From Deltaproteobacteria bacterium (GTDB taxonomy: Bacteria; Desulfobacterota; DSM-4660; Desulfatiglandales; HGW-15), in the NCBI GenBank assembly GCA_016932235.1, contig JAFGDF010000008.1, forward strand, positions 1 to 21,215: a stretch of 21,215 nt of DNA, read 5' to 3'. Of the stretch, positions 7,147-15,885 are shown piece after piece. The notes below the pieces were generated by a model, which saw nothing but the letters and a program-made list of their open reading frames with translations, was not told the DNA's origin and did no database searches. Made by a program: the position numbers and the translations under genes. Numbering within the stretch: the first letter of the stretch is position 1; every line of letters starts with the position of its first letter.

Positions 7147-8085
7147 TTAAGGTTTAATAACCGGTCTTGGATAAAGACCGCTGCGTTCCACGATTTCAGG
7201 GACTCTGTCTTCCCATTCGATCGCCATGATATGAAAACCTCTTACACCTTTTATTTCTTTAAGCCTCTGAATCGATTCGACACAGATATTGATTCCTTCT
7301 TCGGCCTGTTTATCTTTGGGCGTATCGACCATTCTTTTGACCACCTTATCCGGCACGTCCATGCCCGGAACTCGGTTTTTCATATATTTAGCCATACCCG
7401 CGGACTTAAGCGGCGTCACACCAGCGAGGATGTATATTTTTTCATCGAGCCCCCTGTCGCGAACCTGTTGCATCCATAATTCAAATTTTTCAAGGTTATA
7501 AATGCACTGTGTCTGGATAAATTCCGCTCCCGCAGCTATCTTCTTTGCAAGTCTCGGGACCCGTATCTCAAATGGATCGGCAAAAGGATTTGCGGCCGCT
7601 CCGATAAAAAAACGGGGTGGGCGTGTTATATCATCACCGCTGAGGAATTTCCCTTGATCCCTCATTAATTTCACGGTCTGAATAAGTTGCATAGAATCAA
7701 TATCAAAAACATTCTGCCCCCTGGGATTGTCCCCGAATTGCTGATGATCTCCCGAAAGGCAAAGGATGTTATGAATATCAAATGATGCAGCCCCGAGGAT
7801 ATCACTCTGCAGCGCTATTCGGTTACGGTCCCTTGTAACCATTTGAAGAACAGGTTCAACACCCATTATCTTCAGGTGGATGCATGATGCCAGGCTGCAC
7901 AGCCTGGTTACGGCTGTCTGGTTGTCGGTGATATTAATGGCGTCCACATGATCCATGATAATTTCGGCTTTTTCCTTGATCTCTTCAGCGTCACTTCCCC
8001 TTGGGGGGCCACATTCCGATGTAACGGCGAAATGTCCTTCCGCCAGTATCTTTTCCAGTTTGCTGGGCGTCTTGGTTTCCATCAT
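7147..8085 (-). CDS. metF: Methylenetetrahydrofolate reductase, MetF-like (copy 1)
   Basis: A 312-aa TIM-barrel flavoprotein of the MetF family. The catalytic Glu24 is in VTSECGPPRG, where E. coli MetF has Glu28. The central TRDRNRIALQSDILGA and CLSGDH segments and the C-terminal FHIMAIEWEDRVPEI also match the family. It reduces 5,10-methylene-H4F to 5-methyl-H4F in the methyl branch of the Wood-Ljungdahl pathway. The start ATG overlaps the metV stop (ATGA), and GGAGG lies about 10 nt upstream. The MetV partner and HdrA-MvhD genes upstream indicate that the electron donor is an Hdr-type complex instead of free NADH. An AT-rich 102-bp gap (7045-7146) follows before the receiver gene. Confidence 0.92.
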   Translation of the reverse strand: MMETKTPSKLEKILAEGHFAVTSECGPPRGSDAEEIKEKAEIIMDHVDAINITDNQTAVTRLCSLASCIHLKIMGVEPVLQMVTRDRNRIALQSDILGAASFDIHNILCLSGDHQQFGDNPRGQNVFDIDSMQLIQTVKLMRDQGKFLSGDDITRPPRFFIGAAANPFADPFEIRVPRLAKKIAAGAEFIQTQCIYNLEKFELWMQQVRDRGLDEKIYILAGVTPLKSAGMAKYMKNRVPGMDVPDKVVKRMVDTPKDKQAEEGINICVESIQRLKEIKGVRGFHIMAIEWEDRVPEIVERSGLYPRPVIKP

Positions 8086-8750
8086 TCTTTGACATCCTCC
8101 CTGATCACTTTTCTTGGCCCTCCGGCTCTCTCCGTTGACCAGTCTTTAATGGGTGCGAGTGTTTCATAGTCTTCAAGCCTGCCAAGTTCCTTAAGACGAT
8201 TAATGATTAACTGCCATGCACAGTCAATATCTTTGCTGATCTCGCAGCTTCCATTTGTTGATCCTCCGCACGGGCCGTTAAAAAGCCTCTTTGCGCAACG
8301 TGAGATGGGGCATATTCCCGCTGTTTTTCCCAATATGCACTGCCCGCATCCCTGGCATCTTTCGGACCATACTCCTCTTTCCTCGGTTACTCCTATAAAG
8401 CAGGTGTTAACCCCCGGAAGAACCGGTGTTTTGATATATTTTTCGGCCATGAACTGGACTCCGGCACCGCAGGCAAGAGAAACTACCGCGTCGTACTGAT
8501 CAATACGGTCTCTGAGCTCTTCAAGGTACTCATGGTCACACTGGCGCTCAAGTGTGATTTCGTCTATGGTCCTGTTCTCTCCCTGATTCATGAAATACAT
8601 GCGCAGGGCGGACGCGAGGATTCCCACCTCTTTTTTCCCGCCGGCTTCACAGACAGTAACACATTCATTGCACCCGGCAACAAGTATCCTCTGATAATCC
8701 CTTACCAGTTCGATGATTTCCTCTATCGGTTTTTTATCAGCTACAATCAT
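8082..8750 (-). CDS. metV: MetV-type partner of methylene-H4F reductase
   Basis: A 222-aa Cys-rich protein matching the small MetV subunit, often annotated as the methylene-THF reductase C-terminal region. The N-terminal half has GCNECVTVCEAGG (C27, C30, C34), which would bind zinc or an Fe-S cluster. The C-terminal half has ERCQGCGQCILGKTAGICP, then C152, and NGPCGGSTNGSCE. In acetogens MetV forms a complex with MetF and links it to HdrABC and MvhD. Here it is coupled to metF by a 4-bp overlap and lies 41 bp downstream of mvhD. It probably carries electrons from HdrA/MvhD to the MetF flavin. Confidence 0.88.
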   Translation of the reverse strand: MIVADKKPIEEIIELVRDYQRILVAGCNECVTVCEAGGKKEVGILASALRMYFMNQGENRTIDEITLERQCDHEYLEELRDRIDQYDAVVSLACGAGVQFMAEKYIKTPVLPGVNTCFIGVTEERGVWSERCQGCGQCILGKTAGICPISRCAKRLFNGPCGGSTNGSCEISKDIDCAWQLIINRLKELGRLEDYETLAPIKDWSTERAGGPRKVIREDVKE

Positions 8751-8791
8751 TTTAATTGACCTCGGATAATAAAGTGTAGATAAAGATCTGT

Positions 8792-9226
8792 TTAAGCGGC
8801 CTGTTTTTTCTTCTTCAGCTTAATGGGATTTGGACCGATTTCCTTAATTAATTCAGTCATCTCCCTCGCTATTTCCGCAAATCTCGGACCATCTCCTGAA
8901 GAGAGGTTGAACATTCGTACCCTTTGGCCTCCTATTCCGACGGCTTCGAGTATCTCCCCGGCCTTTTCAACGCGCTTTCGTGCCCTGAGGTTCCCGCGTT
9001 CAAAACGGCAATCGCCTTCGAGACAGCCCACGACATAGACACCATCCGCTCCCTTTTCAAATGATCTTAGTATATGGAGAATATCCACCTTGCCTGTACA
9101 CGGAACACGAATAATCCTTATGCAGTCAGGATAGTGGAGACGCATCGAACCTGCCAGGTCCGCGGCCGTGTAACCTCAGAAATTACAACAGAATGCGATA
9201 ATAATCGGATTGAAATCTTCCATCAT
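8792..9226 (-). CDS. mvhD: MvhD-type iron-sulfur subunit, selenocysteine-containing
   Basis: A 144-aa protein when UGA at 9176-9178 is read as selenocysteine. A conventional reading would begin only at Met28 (ATG 9143-9145) and lose the N-terminal cluster ligands. The true N-terminus reads MMEDFNPIIIAFCCNF-U-GYTAADLAG. MvhD proteins have a Cys at the U position within the motif CCN-aromatic-C that binds a [2Fe-2S] cluster. Downstream the conserved VPCTGKVD, GCLEGDCRFERGN and FNLSSGDG segments are intact. The first ATG (9224-9226) overlaps the hdrA stop. MvhD passes electrons to HdrA in hydrogenase-Hdr and formate dehydrogenase-Hdr complexes. No hydrogenase genes are in this window, so the donor is not seen. 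The C-terminus is Lys-rich. Confidence 0.9.
9146..9162 (-). promoter_or_regulatory. Putative bacterial SECIS hairpin of mvhD
   Basis: The 7-bp stem CGGACCU (9162-9156) / AGGUUCG (9152-9146) has one G-U pair and a GGC loop. The loop begins 20 nt after the UGA and has G in its first two positions, which agrees with the known bacterial SECIS consensus (loop about 16-37 nt from UGA, early loop G). It lies within the coding sequence, as in all bacterial SECIS elements. Confidence 0.75.
9176..9178 (-). other. In-frame UGA read as selenocysteine (mvhD codon 17)
   Basis: The frame is open on both sides of this single UGA. The residues around it (CCNF-U-GYTAADLAG) are conserved in MvhD, with Cys at the same place. 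A downstream SECIS-like hairpin supports recoding over termination. Confidence 0.9.
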
Positions 9227-12200
9227 AGAACCCCTTCGAGTAATGAATCCACCTTACTCATTATCTGCTGATCTTCATACCAGTTCAATTCTATAGCCTT
9301 TGCCGGACATTCCGACGCGCAAATACCGCAACCGTGGCAAAGGGCCTCATCAATTTCACTTACACCGTCGCTATTAATTCGGGGCACGCCATAAGGGCAT
9401 GATCTGACGCAGATCAGGCAAGCCGCACAGCGTTCCTGATCCACTTTTGCCGTTACAGCGGAAAGTACAATTTCTGACTGGGAAAGAAATGTTGCTGCGC
9501 GCGAGGCGGCCGCCATTGCCTGTGAGATGCTTTCAGAAATAAGCTTTGGTCCTTGTGCGGTACCGCATAGAAATATTCCTTCATTAGCAAGGTCAACGGG
9601 TCTGAGCTTGACGTGCGCTTCCATAAAATAACCTTCATTGTTTCTGGGCAATTTTAATATAGAAGCGAGCTCCCCGGTGTCCGCAGGAACCATACCGGCG
9701 CTCAAAGCTAGTATATCAACAGGCATCCTCAGTTCTCTCTCGAGTATATGATCCCTGAAAGTGACAAACAACCCTTCGTCTGTGGACTCCACTTTTGGGG
9801 GCGCCTCCTTTGAGAACCTGGCAAACCTGACGCCTTCTCTCCTTGCGAGCGAGTAATAATCTTCAAGCACGCCGTAGGTCCGGATGTCTCTGTAAAGGAT
9901 CCAGACATCCGTTTTAGGATTAAGCTCCTTGATATGGATGGCGTTTTTTATCGCCGCCTGACAGCAAATCCGAGAGCAATCAGGCATTTCATCATTTCTC
10001 GATCCCACGCACTGTATCATCACAACTCGGTTTAAGCCGTCCGCACCCCTGAACTCAAGATGCGCTGAGAGTTCCACCTGGGTCATGACCCGCTTGTCTT
10101 CCCCGTAGAGATATTCCCCCGGTTTATACTCATTTGCGCCGGTAGCAAGGATTACAACCCCATGCTCGATCTTCCTTTCGTACATGCCTGGACCGACCAT
10201 GATTTCAGTATGGAAATTTCCCTTAAAACCCCCGAAATTGACGATCAACGAGTCCACCAGCACCTGGATCCTGTCGTTCTGTTTTACTTTTTGCTCGAGT
10301 TCAATCAGGTATTGCTGTATGTCCTCGCCTTCAATGGTTGTTATCAGTTCTCTTGAAAAACCCCCGAGGTGTGTTTGCTTTTCCACTATAACGACATCAA
10401 AATCCTGTTCGGCAAGACCTAGAGCGGCGTTCATGCCGGCAACACCGCCACCGATTACCAGCGCACGCTTATTTATGGGAATCCTTTTTTCCTTAAGGGG
10501 TTGCAGAAACCCGGCGCGTGCGACAGCCATTCTGACAAGGTCTTTTGCCTTATCTGTCGCTGCTTCCGGGACGTTTCCGTGAACCCATGAATCCTGATCC
10601 CGGATATTGGCCATTTCAAAGAGATATTTATTCAGCCCGCATGCTTGCAACGTCTCCTGAAAAAGAGGTTCATGGGTCCTGGGAGAGCAGGAGGCGACCA
10701 CAACGCGGTTGAGATTATTCTTCCTGATTACCTCTTTCAGTCTCTCCTGATTATCCTGTGAGCAGGAAAAAAGATTTTCCTCGGCAAGGGCCACATGGGG
10801 CAGTGATCTGGCATATTCAACCACTTCCGGAACATTAACCACTCCCTTTATGTTTATTCCGCAGTCGCAGATAAATACCCCTATTCTGGGATCTTCTCCC
10901 GCAACATCCCTTTCCTCGGGAACCGTAAGACTTCTGATATCCGTTCCTCGCGATCGGCTAAGATCCATTCCTGCGGCGCACGCTGCGGCGCTTGCCTCAA
11001 TAACCGCACTTGGAATATCCTTTGGCCCCAGGAATATCCCGGAGGCGTAAACTCCCGGTCTTGATGTTGAGACCGGCTCGAAGATCCTATTTTTTGCGAA
11101 ATTGTATTTGTCCAGGGAGATACCGATGCGTTCTGCGAGTTCTATATTGTCTTTTCCCATCTCAAGACCGACTGAAAGGACCACCATATCGAATACTTCC
11201 TGATTTATTGCGCCCGACTCGTCAGAGTACTTGATAATCAGGTCGCCACTCCCCGGAACAGGATCGATGGTATGGATCCTGGATCTAATAAATTTTACTC
11301 CATGCTCGTCTTTTGCCCTGTTATAATATTTCTCATAATCCTTTCCAACTGTCCTTATGTCCATGAAGAAGATGGTGGTTTCCAGATTGCCTTTGCTGTG
11401 TTCCTTGGCTATTACGGCCTCTTTAATGGCATACATACAGCAGACCGAAGAGCAATATGCATTTTTACTGTGGTTTGTCTGCCTTGACCCAACACACTGG
11501 AGCCAGGCGATTTTCCTGGGTTCTTTCTCGTCAGAGGGCCTCACAAGATGTCCCATTGTAGGCCCCGTGGCGCTCAATATCCTTTCAAATTCAAGACTCG
11601 TTACCACATTGGGATGGTCCTTATACTTATAAAAAACATCTTCTTCGCGAGCGGGATCAAAGGTGGAGGATCCGGGACACAGGATTACGGCACCCACTTC
11701 AATATCCTTTTCAACAGGCCCCTGATTATGGTCTATGGCATCCGCCACACAAGCTTCTACACACTGGTAACATTCGCAGCAGTATCCGCAGTTCAGACAG
11801 CGTTCTGCCTCATTTTTTCCATCCTCTTGGCTGAATCCTTTTTCCACTTCATTGAAGTTTCCCTTTCTTTCCTTTATCTCAATAAACTCCATCTTTGAAC
11901 GGGCATCTCTTGGAAGATTTTCAGGAATGGGACGGTAACATGGATTATCCTTTGAGACCGGATTCCTGCCCTCGGTCATATCCCTGCCGTCAAGAAACCT
12001 TATTATGGACTCAGCGGCTTCTCTGCCAGCCGCTATGGCTCCAATAGCCACCCACGGACCGGTCTGAACATCTCCTCCCGCAAAAAGACCCTTCCTTCCA
12101 GTCGCGTAACTGATGGGATCAACGTCAACCGTTCCCCATCTTGAGAAATCCAGGCCTTCAATGTCTTCGATAAAAGAAAGATCAGGCCTCTGGCCAATGG

Positions 12201-13671
12201 CGGGAATCAGCTGGTCTATCTCCATGTCGAATTCACTTCCCGGAACAGGGACAGGTCTTCTCCTTCCCGATGAGTCGGGTTCCCCAAGCTCCATACGGAT
12301 ACAACGGAGGCCGCTGACCCTGCCGTCGTCCAGAAGGATTTCCTGAGGTGTGGCCAGGTAGGTTATCCTTACGCCCTCCTCCTCGGCTGACCTGATCTCT
12401 TCTTCCCAGGCCGGCATTTCAGCTCGTGTTCTTCGGTAGATAATATTGACATCCTGCGCGCCAAGTCGAACTGCTGATCGAGCAACGTCAATCGCCACGT
12501 TACCGCCGCCCACCACCGCCACCCTTTTTCCGACAGCAGTTTTCCCTTTCAGGTTAAGGTCTCTTAAAAAATCCACCCCCTGGCGGACATTTACGGCTTT
12601 TTCCCCGGGAACGCCCATTTCTATCCCCTTATGGGCCCCTATCGCGAGATAAACGGCCTTAAAACCTTTCTCAAAAAGGTCATCGACCGAGAGATCCGGA
12701 CCCAGTGGATGGCCGGTCTTTATTTGAACCCCAAGGTTCGTTATGACTTCTATCTCTCTATCCAGGACTTCCTTCGGCAGTCTGTGACCGGGAATACCAA
12801 CCCTCAGCATTCCCCCCGCTTCAGGCAAGGCCTCAAATATGATGGACTTGATGCCCTTCCTGGCAAGGTGATACGCGGCTGAAAGTCCCGCAGGTCCTGA
12901 GCCGATGATCGCGACCTTTTCATCACGCGGAGGAAGGCATTTAATCTGTATCTTGCGGGGATCGAACATGTCAGCGGCAAGTCTTTTAAGACCGCAGATC
13001 GCTATGGGTTCATCTACTTCACGCCTGCGGCAGGCGTCCTCGCATCCATGCGGACAGATCCTTCCCAGGACTCCGGGAAGAGGCAGGTCATTCATGATTA
13101 TTTCCAGCGCCTCTTTATATTTCCCCTGTCCGACCATCTGAACATAGCCCTGGATATTCAGACCGGCAGGGCACGCCAAACGGCACGGCGCGGTATCAGC
13201 CTTTTGAATGGCAAATGCCCCGGGAATAGCCTGCGGGTAAAGTTTATAGACGGCTTTTCTTTTCGAAAGATTCAGATCATATTCGTTATCGAGTATGACG
13301 GGGCAGACCTTTGAGCATTCCCCGCAGCCAGTGCACTTTGCGATATCGATGTACCTTGGTTTTCGGATGACACGCGCGGTGAAATTACCCTTATGTCCCT
13401 TAAGATCAATAAGCTCGGTGTTTGTAAGAAGTTCAATGTTCAGGTGCCGGCCGACCTCGACCAGTTTAGGCGACATAATTCACATGGCGCAATCATTGGT
13501 GGGAAACGTCTTGTCCAGCTGGGACATGAGCCCGCCGATGGCCGATGATTTTTCAATGAGATAAACATAGTATCCCGAATTGGCCAGATCCAGAGCGGAT
13601 TGCATACCCGTAATCCCGCCGCCGACTATCATGACTGAGCCCGAGGGCATTTTAATCTTATTTTCTGTCAT
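9223..13671 (-). CDS. hdrA: Giant HdrA fusion with GltD-like insert and selenocysteine
   Basis: A 1482-aa protein when UGA at 13480-13482 is read as Sec64. Conventional calling would split it into a 63-aa piece and a 1417-aa piece. Order of parts: HdrA N-terminal flavin fold (VGGGITG near residue 17, then TFPTNDCAM-U-IMSPKLVEVGRH); a [4Fe-4S] motif CTGCGECSKVCP at 113-124; a glutamate-synthase beta (GltD)-like module from about 160, with ACPAG, FAD site GSGPAG near 257 and NAD(P) site VVGGGNVAID near 387; a Cys-dense motif CLNCGYCCECYQC at 625-637; the rest of the first HdrA core; a second HdrA module from about 931 with its own GGGVAG near 1074; and a C-terminal 2x[4Fe-4S] ferredoxin (from about 1415). 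The second HdrA lacks the Cys/Sec motif. The architecture suggests an NAD(P)H-linked, possibly electron-bifurcating hub feeding MetVF, and no HdrB or HdrC is present. It overlaps mvhD by 4 bp. Confidence 0.92.
13447..13464 (-). promoter_or_regulatory. Putative bacterial SECIS hairpin of hdrA
   Basis: The 7-bp stem CUGGUCG (13464-13458) / CGGCCGG (13453-13447) has two G-U pairs and an AGGU loop. The loop starts 22 nt after the UGA, with G at its second position, which fits the bacterial SECIS rule. Geometry is nearly the same as in the mvhD element. Confidence 0.75.
13480..13482 (-). other. In-frame UGA read as selenocysteine (hdrA codon 64)
   Basis: The codon sits between NDCAM and IMSPKLVEVGRH. 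HdrA proteins have Cys at this place (NDCxxC-type motif), and selenocysteine HdrA homologues are known in anaerobes. Reading frame and homology continue unbroken on both sides. Confidence 0.92.
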
Positions 13672-13687
13672 AATCCTAATCCCTCTG

Positions 13688-14563
13688 CTAGTGTTTTATG
13701 GCATCAAGAATCCTGGGTAATTTGTCTTCCCAACCTAATGTTGAGATCATAACTCCTGCCATGCCAATGTCTCTTATCCTTTTTATCATCTCAGCCGCGA
13801 TTTCCACGCATGCCTTTGGCTTGTCCGGGGCCTTCTGTATGTCTCTGATTATTTCGGAAGGAATTGAGATGTTTTTGATGTTCCTGTCAATATATCTGGC
13901 CATGCCTGCTGATTTTAGCAGCATTACGGTTGGAATAACAGAGATCCTATCCATATCTATCCGCCTGACGAACTGCCGGAATCGATGGATATCAAAAACA
14001 GGAGTGGTAATCACAAACCGGATGCCGGAGTCTATCATTCTGTTTAAGTTTTCAAGTTCCATGTCCAGCAGTCCGCCGATGGCGCCGGCGTTTATAATGG
14101 AGCCGGTCAAAAACTCCGGCTTCCCGTTGAGCTCGATGCCCGCCATATCCCTTCCGGACTTAAGAGTTTCGACGGCGCCGATTAGCTGGAGAAGGTCAAG
14201 GTCGTTTACGGTCCTTGCTTGCGGGTGGTCACCGAATCTTATATCATCACCGGGAACGGCCATAATATTTTTTATCCCCATAGCGTTAGCTGCAAGGATA
14301 TCGGCCTGAAGCGCGAGTCTGTTACGATCCCTGCAGCATACCTGGAGGATTGTCTCAAAACCATGCGCCTGGAGAAAGGCACATCCCCCAAGAGAGCTTG
14401 CCTTTAACACGGCACTGGACATCTCCGGAACAACAATGGCGTCAAGACGGCCTTTTACCCTGGTCGCGCATTCAAGCATTGTCGAGAAATCGGTACCCTT
14501 TGGAGGATCAAATTCACCGAGGAACAGAAATTCTCCGGAAGCGATATTTTTCTTAAAGGACAT
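13688..14563 (-). CDS. MetF-like methylenetetrahydrofolate reductase paralogue (copy 2)
   Basis: A 291-aa protein of the MetF family, clearly diverged from the copy at 7147-8085. It keeps the catalytic Glu in FLFLGEFDPPKGTDF and matches copy 1 at CCRDRNRLALQADILAA, AVPGDDIRFGDH, LKSAGMARYIDRN and LGWEDKLPRIL. It has no MetV-like extension. I chose ATG 14563 over GTG 14566 because GGAGG lies 7 nt before it. It is the first gene of the hdrA run, 16 bp upstream of hdrA. It may be a second catalytic subunit, a reductase for another folate or C1 carrier, or a structural partner of HdrA. Confidence 0.85.
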   Translation of the reverse strand: MSFKKNIASGEFLFLGEFDPPKGTDFSTMLECATRVKGRLDAIVVPEMSSAVLKASSLGGCAFLQAHGFETILQVCCRDRNRLALQADILAANAMGIKNIMAVPGDDIRFGDHPQARTVNDLDLLQLIGAVETLKSGRDMAGIELNGKPEFLTGSIINAGAIGGLLDMELENLNRMIDSGIRFVITTPVFDIHRFRQFVRRIDMDRISVIPTVMLLKSAGMARYIDRNIKNISIPSEIIRDIQKAPDKPKACVEIAAEMIKRIRDIGMAGVMISTLGWEDKLPRILDAIKH

Positions 14564-14569
14564 CACATG

Positions 14570-14575
14570 ACCTCC
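14570..14575 (-). promoter_or_regulatory. Ribosome binding site that selects ATG 14563
   Basis: GGAGGT reads in the minus direction. It leaves 7 nt to ATG 14563 but only 4 nt to the in-frame GTG 14566, so the ATG is favoured as the start of the metF-like gene. Confidence 0.6.
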
Positions 14576-14583
14576 ATTATCTA

Positions 14584-14614
14584 GGAGACTGTCAGACCTT
14601 ATCCGACAGTCTCC
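14584..14614. repeat. Palindromic element, copy 2
   Basis: Perfect 10-bp arms GGAGACTGTC / GACAGTCTCC flank an 11-nt loop that holds GACCTTATC, the same loop string as copy 1. It is only about 20 bp upstream of the metF-like start, so in the transcript it would sit next to the ribosome binding site. It may be an operator, an attenuator or an mRNA-stability hairpin. Confidence 0.65.
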
Positions 14615-14733
14615 TGTGAAGATTTAGATTTTCATTTGCTTTTGGCGATATCTATTTCTCATCTTATTCATTGCAGCCGGTAAATGAAATAATATACCTT
14701 TTTTAAATAAAATCGTTTTTTATAAATCTTTGC

Positions 14734-14766
14734 AGCAGCCTGCCGGCCATAGTCCGACAGGCTGCT
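14734..14766. repeat. Palindromic element, copy 3
   Basis: Nine-bp arms AGCAGCCTG / CAGGCTGCT extend inward with one mismatch. The 21-nt core (14740-14760) has the same length and end sequence pattern as the other copies and shares the right half TCCGACAG with copy 2. It lies in gene-free DNA, 150 bp from copy 2. Confidence 0.65.
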
Positions 14767-15023
14767 TGTCAACCCGTTAACAGCATTTGAGACAGCCATT
14801 TGCGTTGAATCGCACGAAGGAAGGTCTAAATCTATCAGAAATAAACGGTAATGTCTATGCCACATCTTGAGCTAATTAATAATGTCAGAATGAATAGGCA
14901 GTTGGAAAGTCGCAAATGCAATCCAACCTTAAAAAGGCGGGTATATTTGAGGCAGTAATCCTGGCATGAAATCATAACATCTTGAAATGTTATAGGATAT
15001 TGTGACGAAAGAGGCATTTCTGA

Positions 15024-15545
15024 TCACACAGGATGCATGCCTATATCCAGGTATTTCTTGGCAAGATCAATATATGTCTGTTTCCCGCCTTTCCAGAATT
15101 CTTTATCCTTTTCTTTTAAGTCCCTCACAAACCTTGCAGGATTTCCCGCCACGACCACACGCGGCGGGACAACCTGCTTTGATTTGACTATGCTTCCTTC
15201 GGCGACAATTGCCCATTCCCCGATTTTTGAAAAGAGGCTGACTATGGCTCCCATGCCGATTACTGCGTTGTCGCTGATAATCTCCCCATGAAGTACGGCG
15301 CAATGTCCTGCAGTTACCCTTTTCCCGATTTTATATGTTTTACCGGGACCGGCATGAACAAGCACGCCTTCTTCGAGTGCGGTACCGTTTCCGATCTCTA
15401 TCCGGCCGTAGTCCCCTCTAAGAATGACGCCATGACCGACATAACAGTTGTTTCCTATAAGAACATTTCCGATGACGCTTGCTGTTTCGCTTATGTAAGA
15501 ATCCTTGCCGACCACCGGCTGATTTCCGTCGAACCTGTAAAGCAT
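15024..15545 (-). CDS. Gamma-class carbonic anhydrase-like hexapeptide-repeat protein
   Basis: A 173-aa left-handed beta-helix protein made of hexapeptide repeats (for example IGNVLIGNNCYVGHGVILRG). The three zinc-ligand His residues of gamma carbonic anhydrases are present: H64 in VLVHAGPG, H81 and H86 in TAGHCAVLHG. Family members bind zinc or iron as trimers at subunit interfaces, and some hydrate CO2. The size matches the short YrdA/CaiE-like group. GGGAGA lies 7 nt before ATG 15545. Supplying bicarbonate or CO2 would suit a one-carbon pathway, but activity cannot be read from sequence. It is divergent from the histidine kinase gene at 15886 and its transcript may stop before the metF-like gene. 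Confidence 0.85.
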   Translation of the reverse strand: MLYRFDGNQPVVGKDSYISETASVIGNVLIGNNCYVGHGVILRGDYGRIEIGNGTALEEGVLVHAGPGKTYKIGKRVTAGHCAVLHGEIISDNAVIGMGAIVSLFSKIGEWAIVAEGSIVKSKQVVPPRVVVAGNPARFVRDLKEKDKEFWKGGKQTYIDLAKKYLDIGMHPV

Positions 15546-15600
15546 TTGAGTCTCCCATGATTTTGATTAAAAGTGGAAAAATGAATGATACAGTGAAATA

Positions 15601-15634
15601 AACAGACTTTTTCTATTTATAGAAAAAATCTGTT
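15601..15634. repeat. AT-rich 15-bp inverted repeat in the divergent intergenic region
   Basis: The arms AACAGACTTTTTCTA and TAGAAAAAATCTGTT pair at 14 of 15 positions around a TTTA loop. It lies 56 bp upstream of the gamma-carbonic-anhydrase-like start. The rest of 15546-15885 holds a possible promoter and palindrome copy 4, but no gene. A regulator binding site or a terminator are both possible. Confidence 0.5.
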
Positions 15635-15721
15635 AAAAAATAAAATATTTTTTTACCGATCGTCGGCCAGTCAAGACTCATACCCAGGAAATCCTTAAAG
15701 GCGTATTCTATCCAAAACGGT

Positions 15722-15750
15722 TTGACAATAGGAATGCATAAGGATATTGT
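15722..15750 (+). promoter_or_regulatory. Candidate sigma-70 promoter for the plus-strand signalling cluster
   Basis: A perfect -35 box TTGACA (15722-15727) is followed after 17 bp by TATTGT (15745-15750), which matches TATAAT at 4 of 6 positions. Transcription would start near 15757 and give a leader of about 130 nt that carries palindrome copy 4. It is a match by eye only. Confidence 0.4.
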
Positions 15751-15784
15751 TACAGTACACAAAATCGAGCGGGATCTGACATAA

Positions 15785-15818
15785 CAGCAACCTGCCGGAA
15801 TTTCACGGGCAGGCTGTT
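15785..15818. repeat. Palindromic element, copy 4
   Basis: The core 15792-15812 is again 21 nt with CTGCC / GGCAG ends. The outer arms (CAGCAACCTG against CAGGCTG, then TT) pair with a 2-3 nt bulge. It lies 68 bp before the histidine kinase start, in its probable leader. The loop (GGAATTTCACG) is the most diverged of the four. Confidence 0.55.
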
Positions 15819-15885
15819 AAAAGTATATAAGAAACGATTCTTTTAGATAGCGAAGAATCACTTTTGCCGTCAAGAGAAATATCTT

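Larger units (their letters stand above)
14567..15023. other. Leader / intergenic region with two palindromes
   Basis: About 450 bp lie between the gamma-carbonic-anhydrase-like gene and the metF-like gene, both on the minus strand. I find no gene in it, and open frames on both strands lack recognisable residues. It has palindrome copies 2 and 3 and AT-rich DNA at about 14680-14730. The promoter of the metF-hdrA run should be here, but I could not fix a sigma-70 or sigma-54 site with confidence. Confidence 0.5.

Noticed and set aside
13480..13482. hdrA split into two genes by a nonsense mutation
   Set aside because: The frame and family match continue on both sides, the UGA is at a conserved Cys position, and a SECIS-like hairpin follows. 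mvhD shows the same pattern.
14738..14754. GG-N10-GC spacing like a sigma-54 promoter upstream of the metF-like gene
   Set aside because: It falls wholly inside palindrome copy 3 and lacks the rest of the TGGCAC / TTGC consensus.
14567..15023. Hidden RNA gene, including a selenocysteine tRNA
   Set aside because: I found no cloverleaf or CCA-ending acceptor pattern, only the two palindromes and AT-rich DNA.
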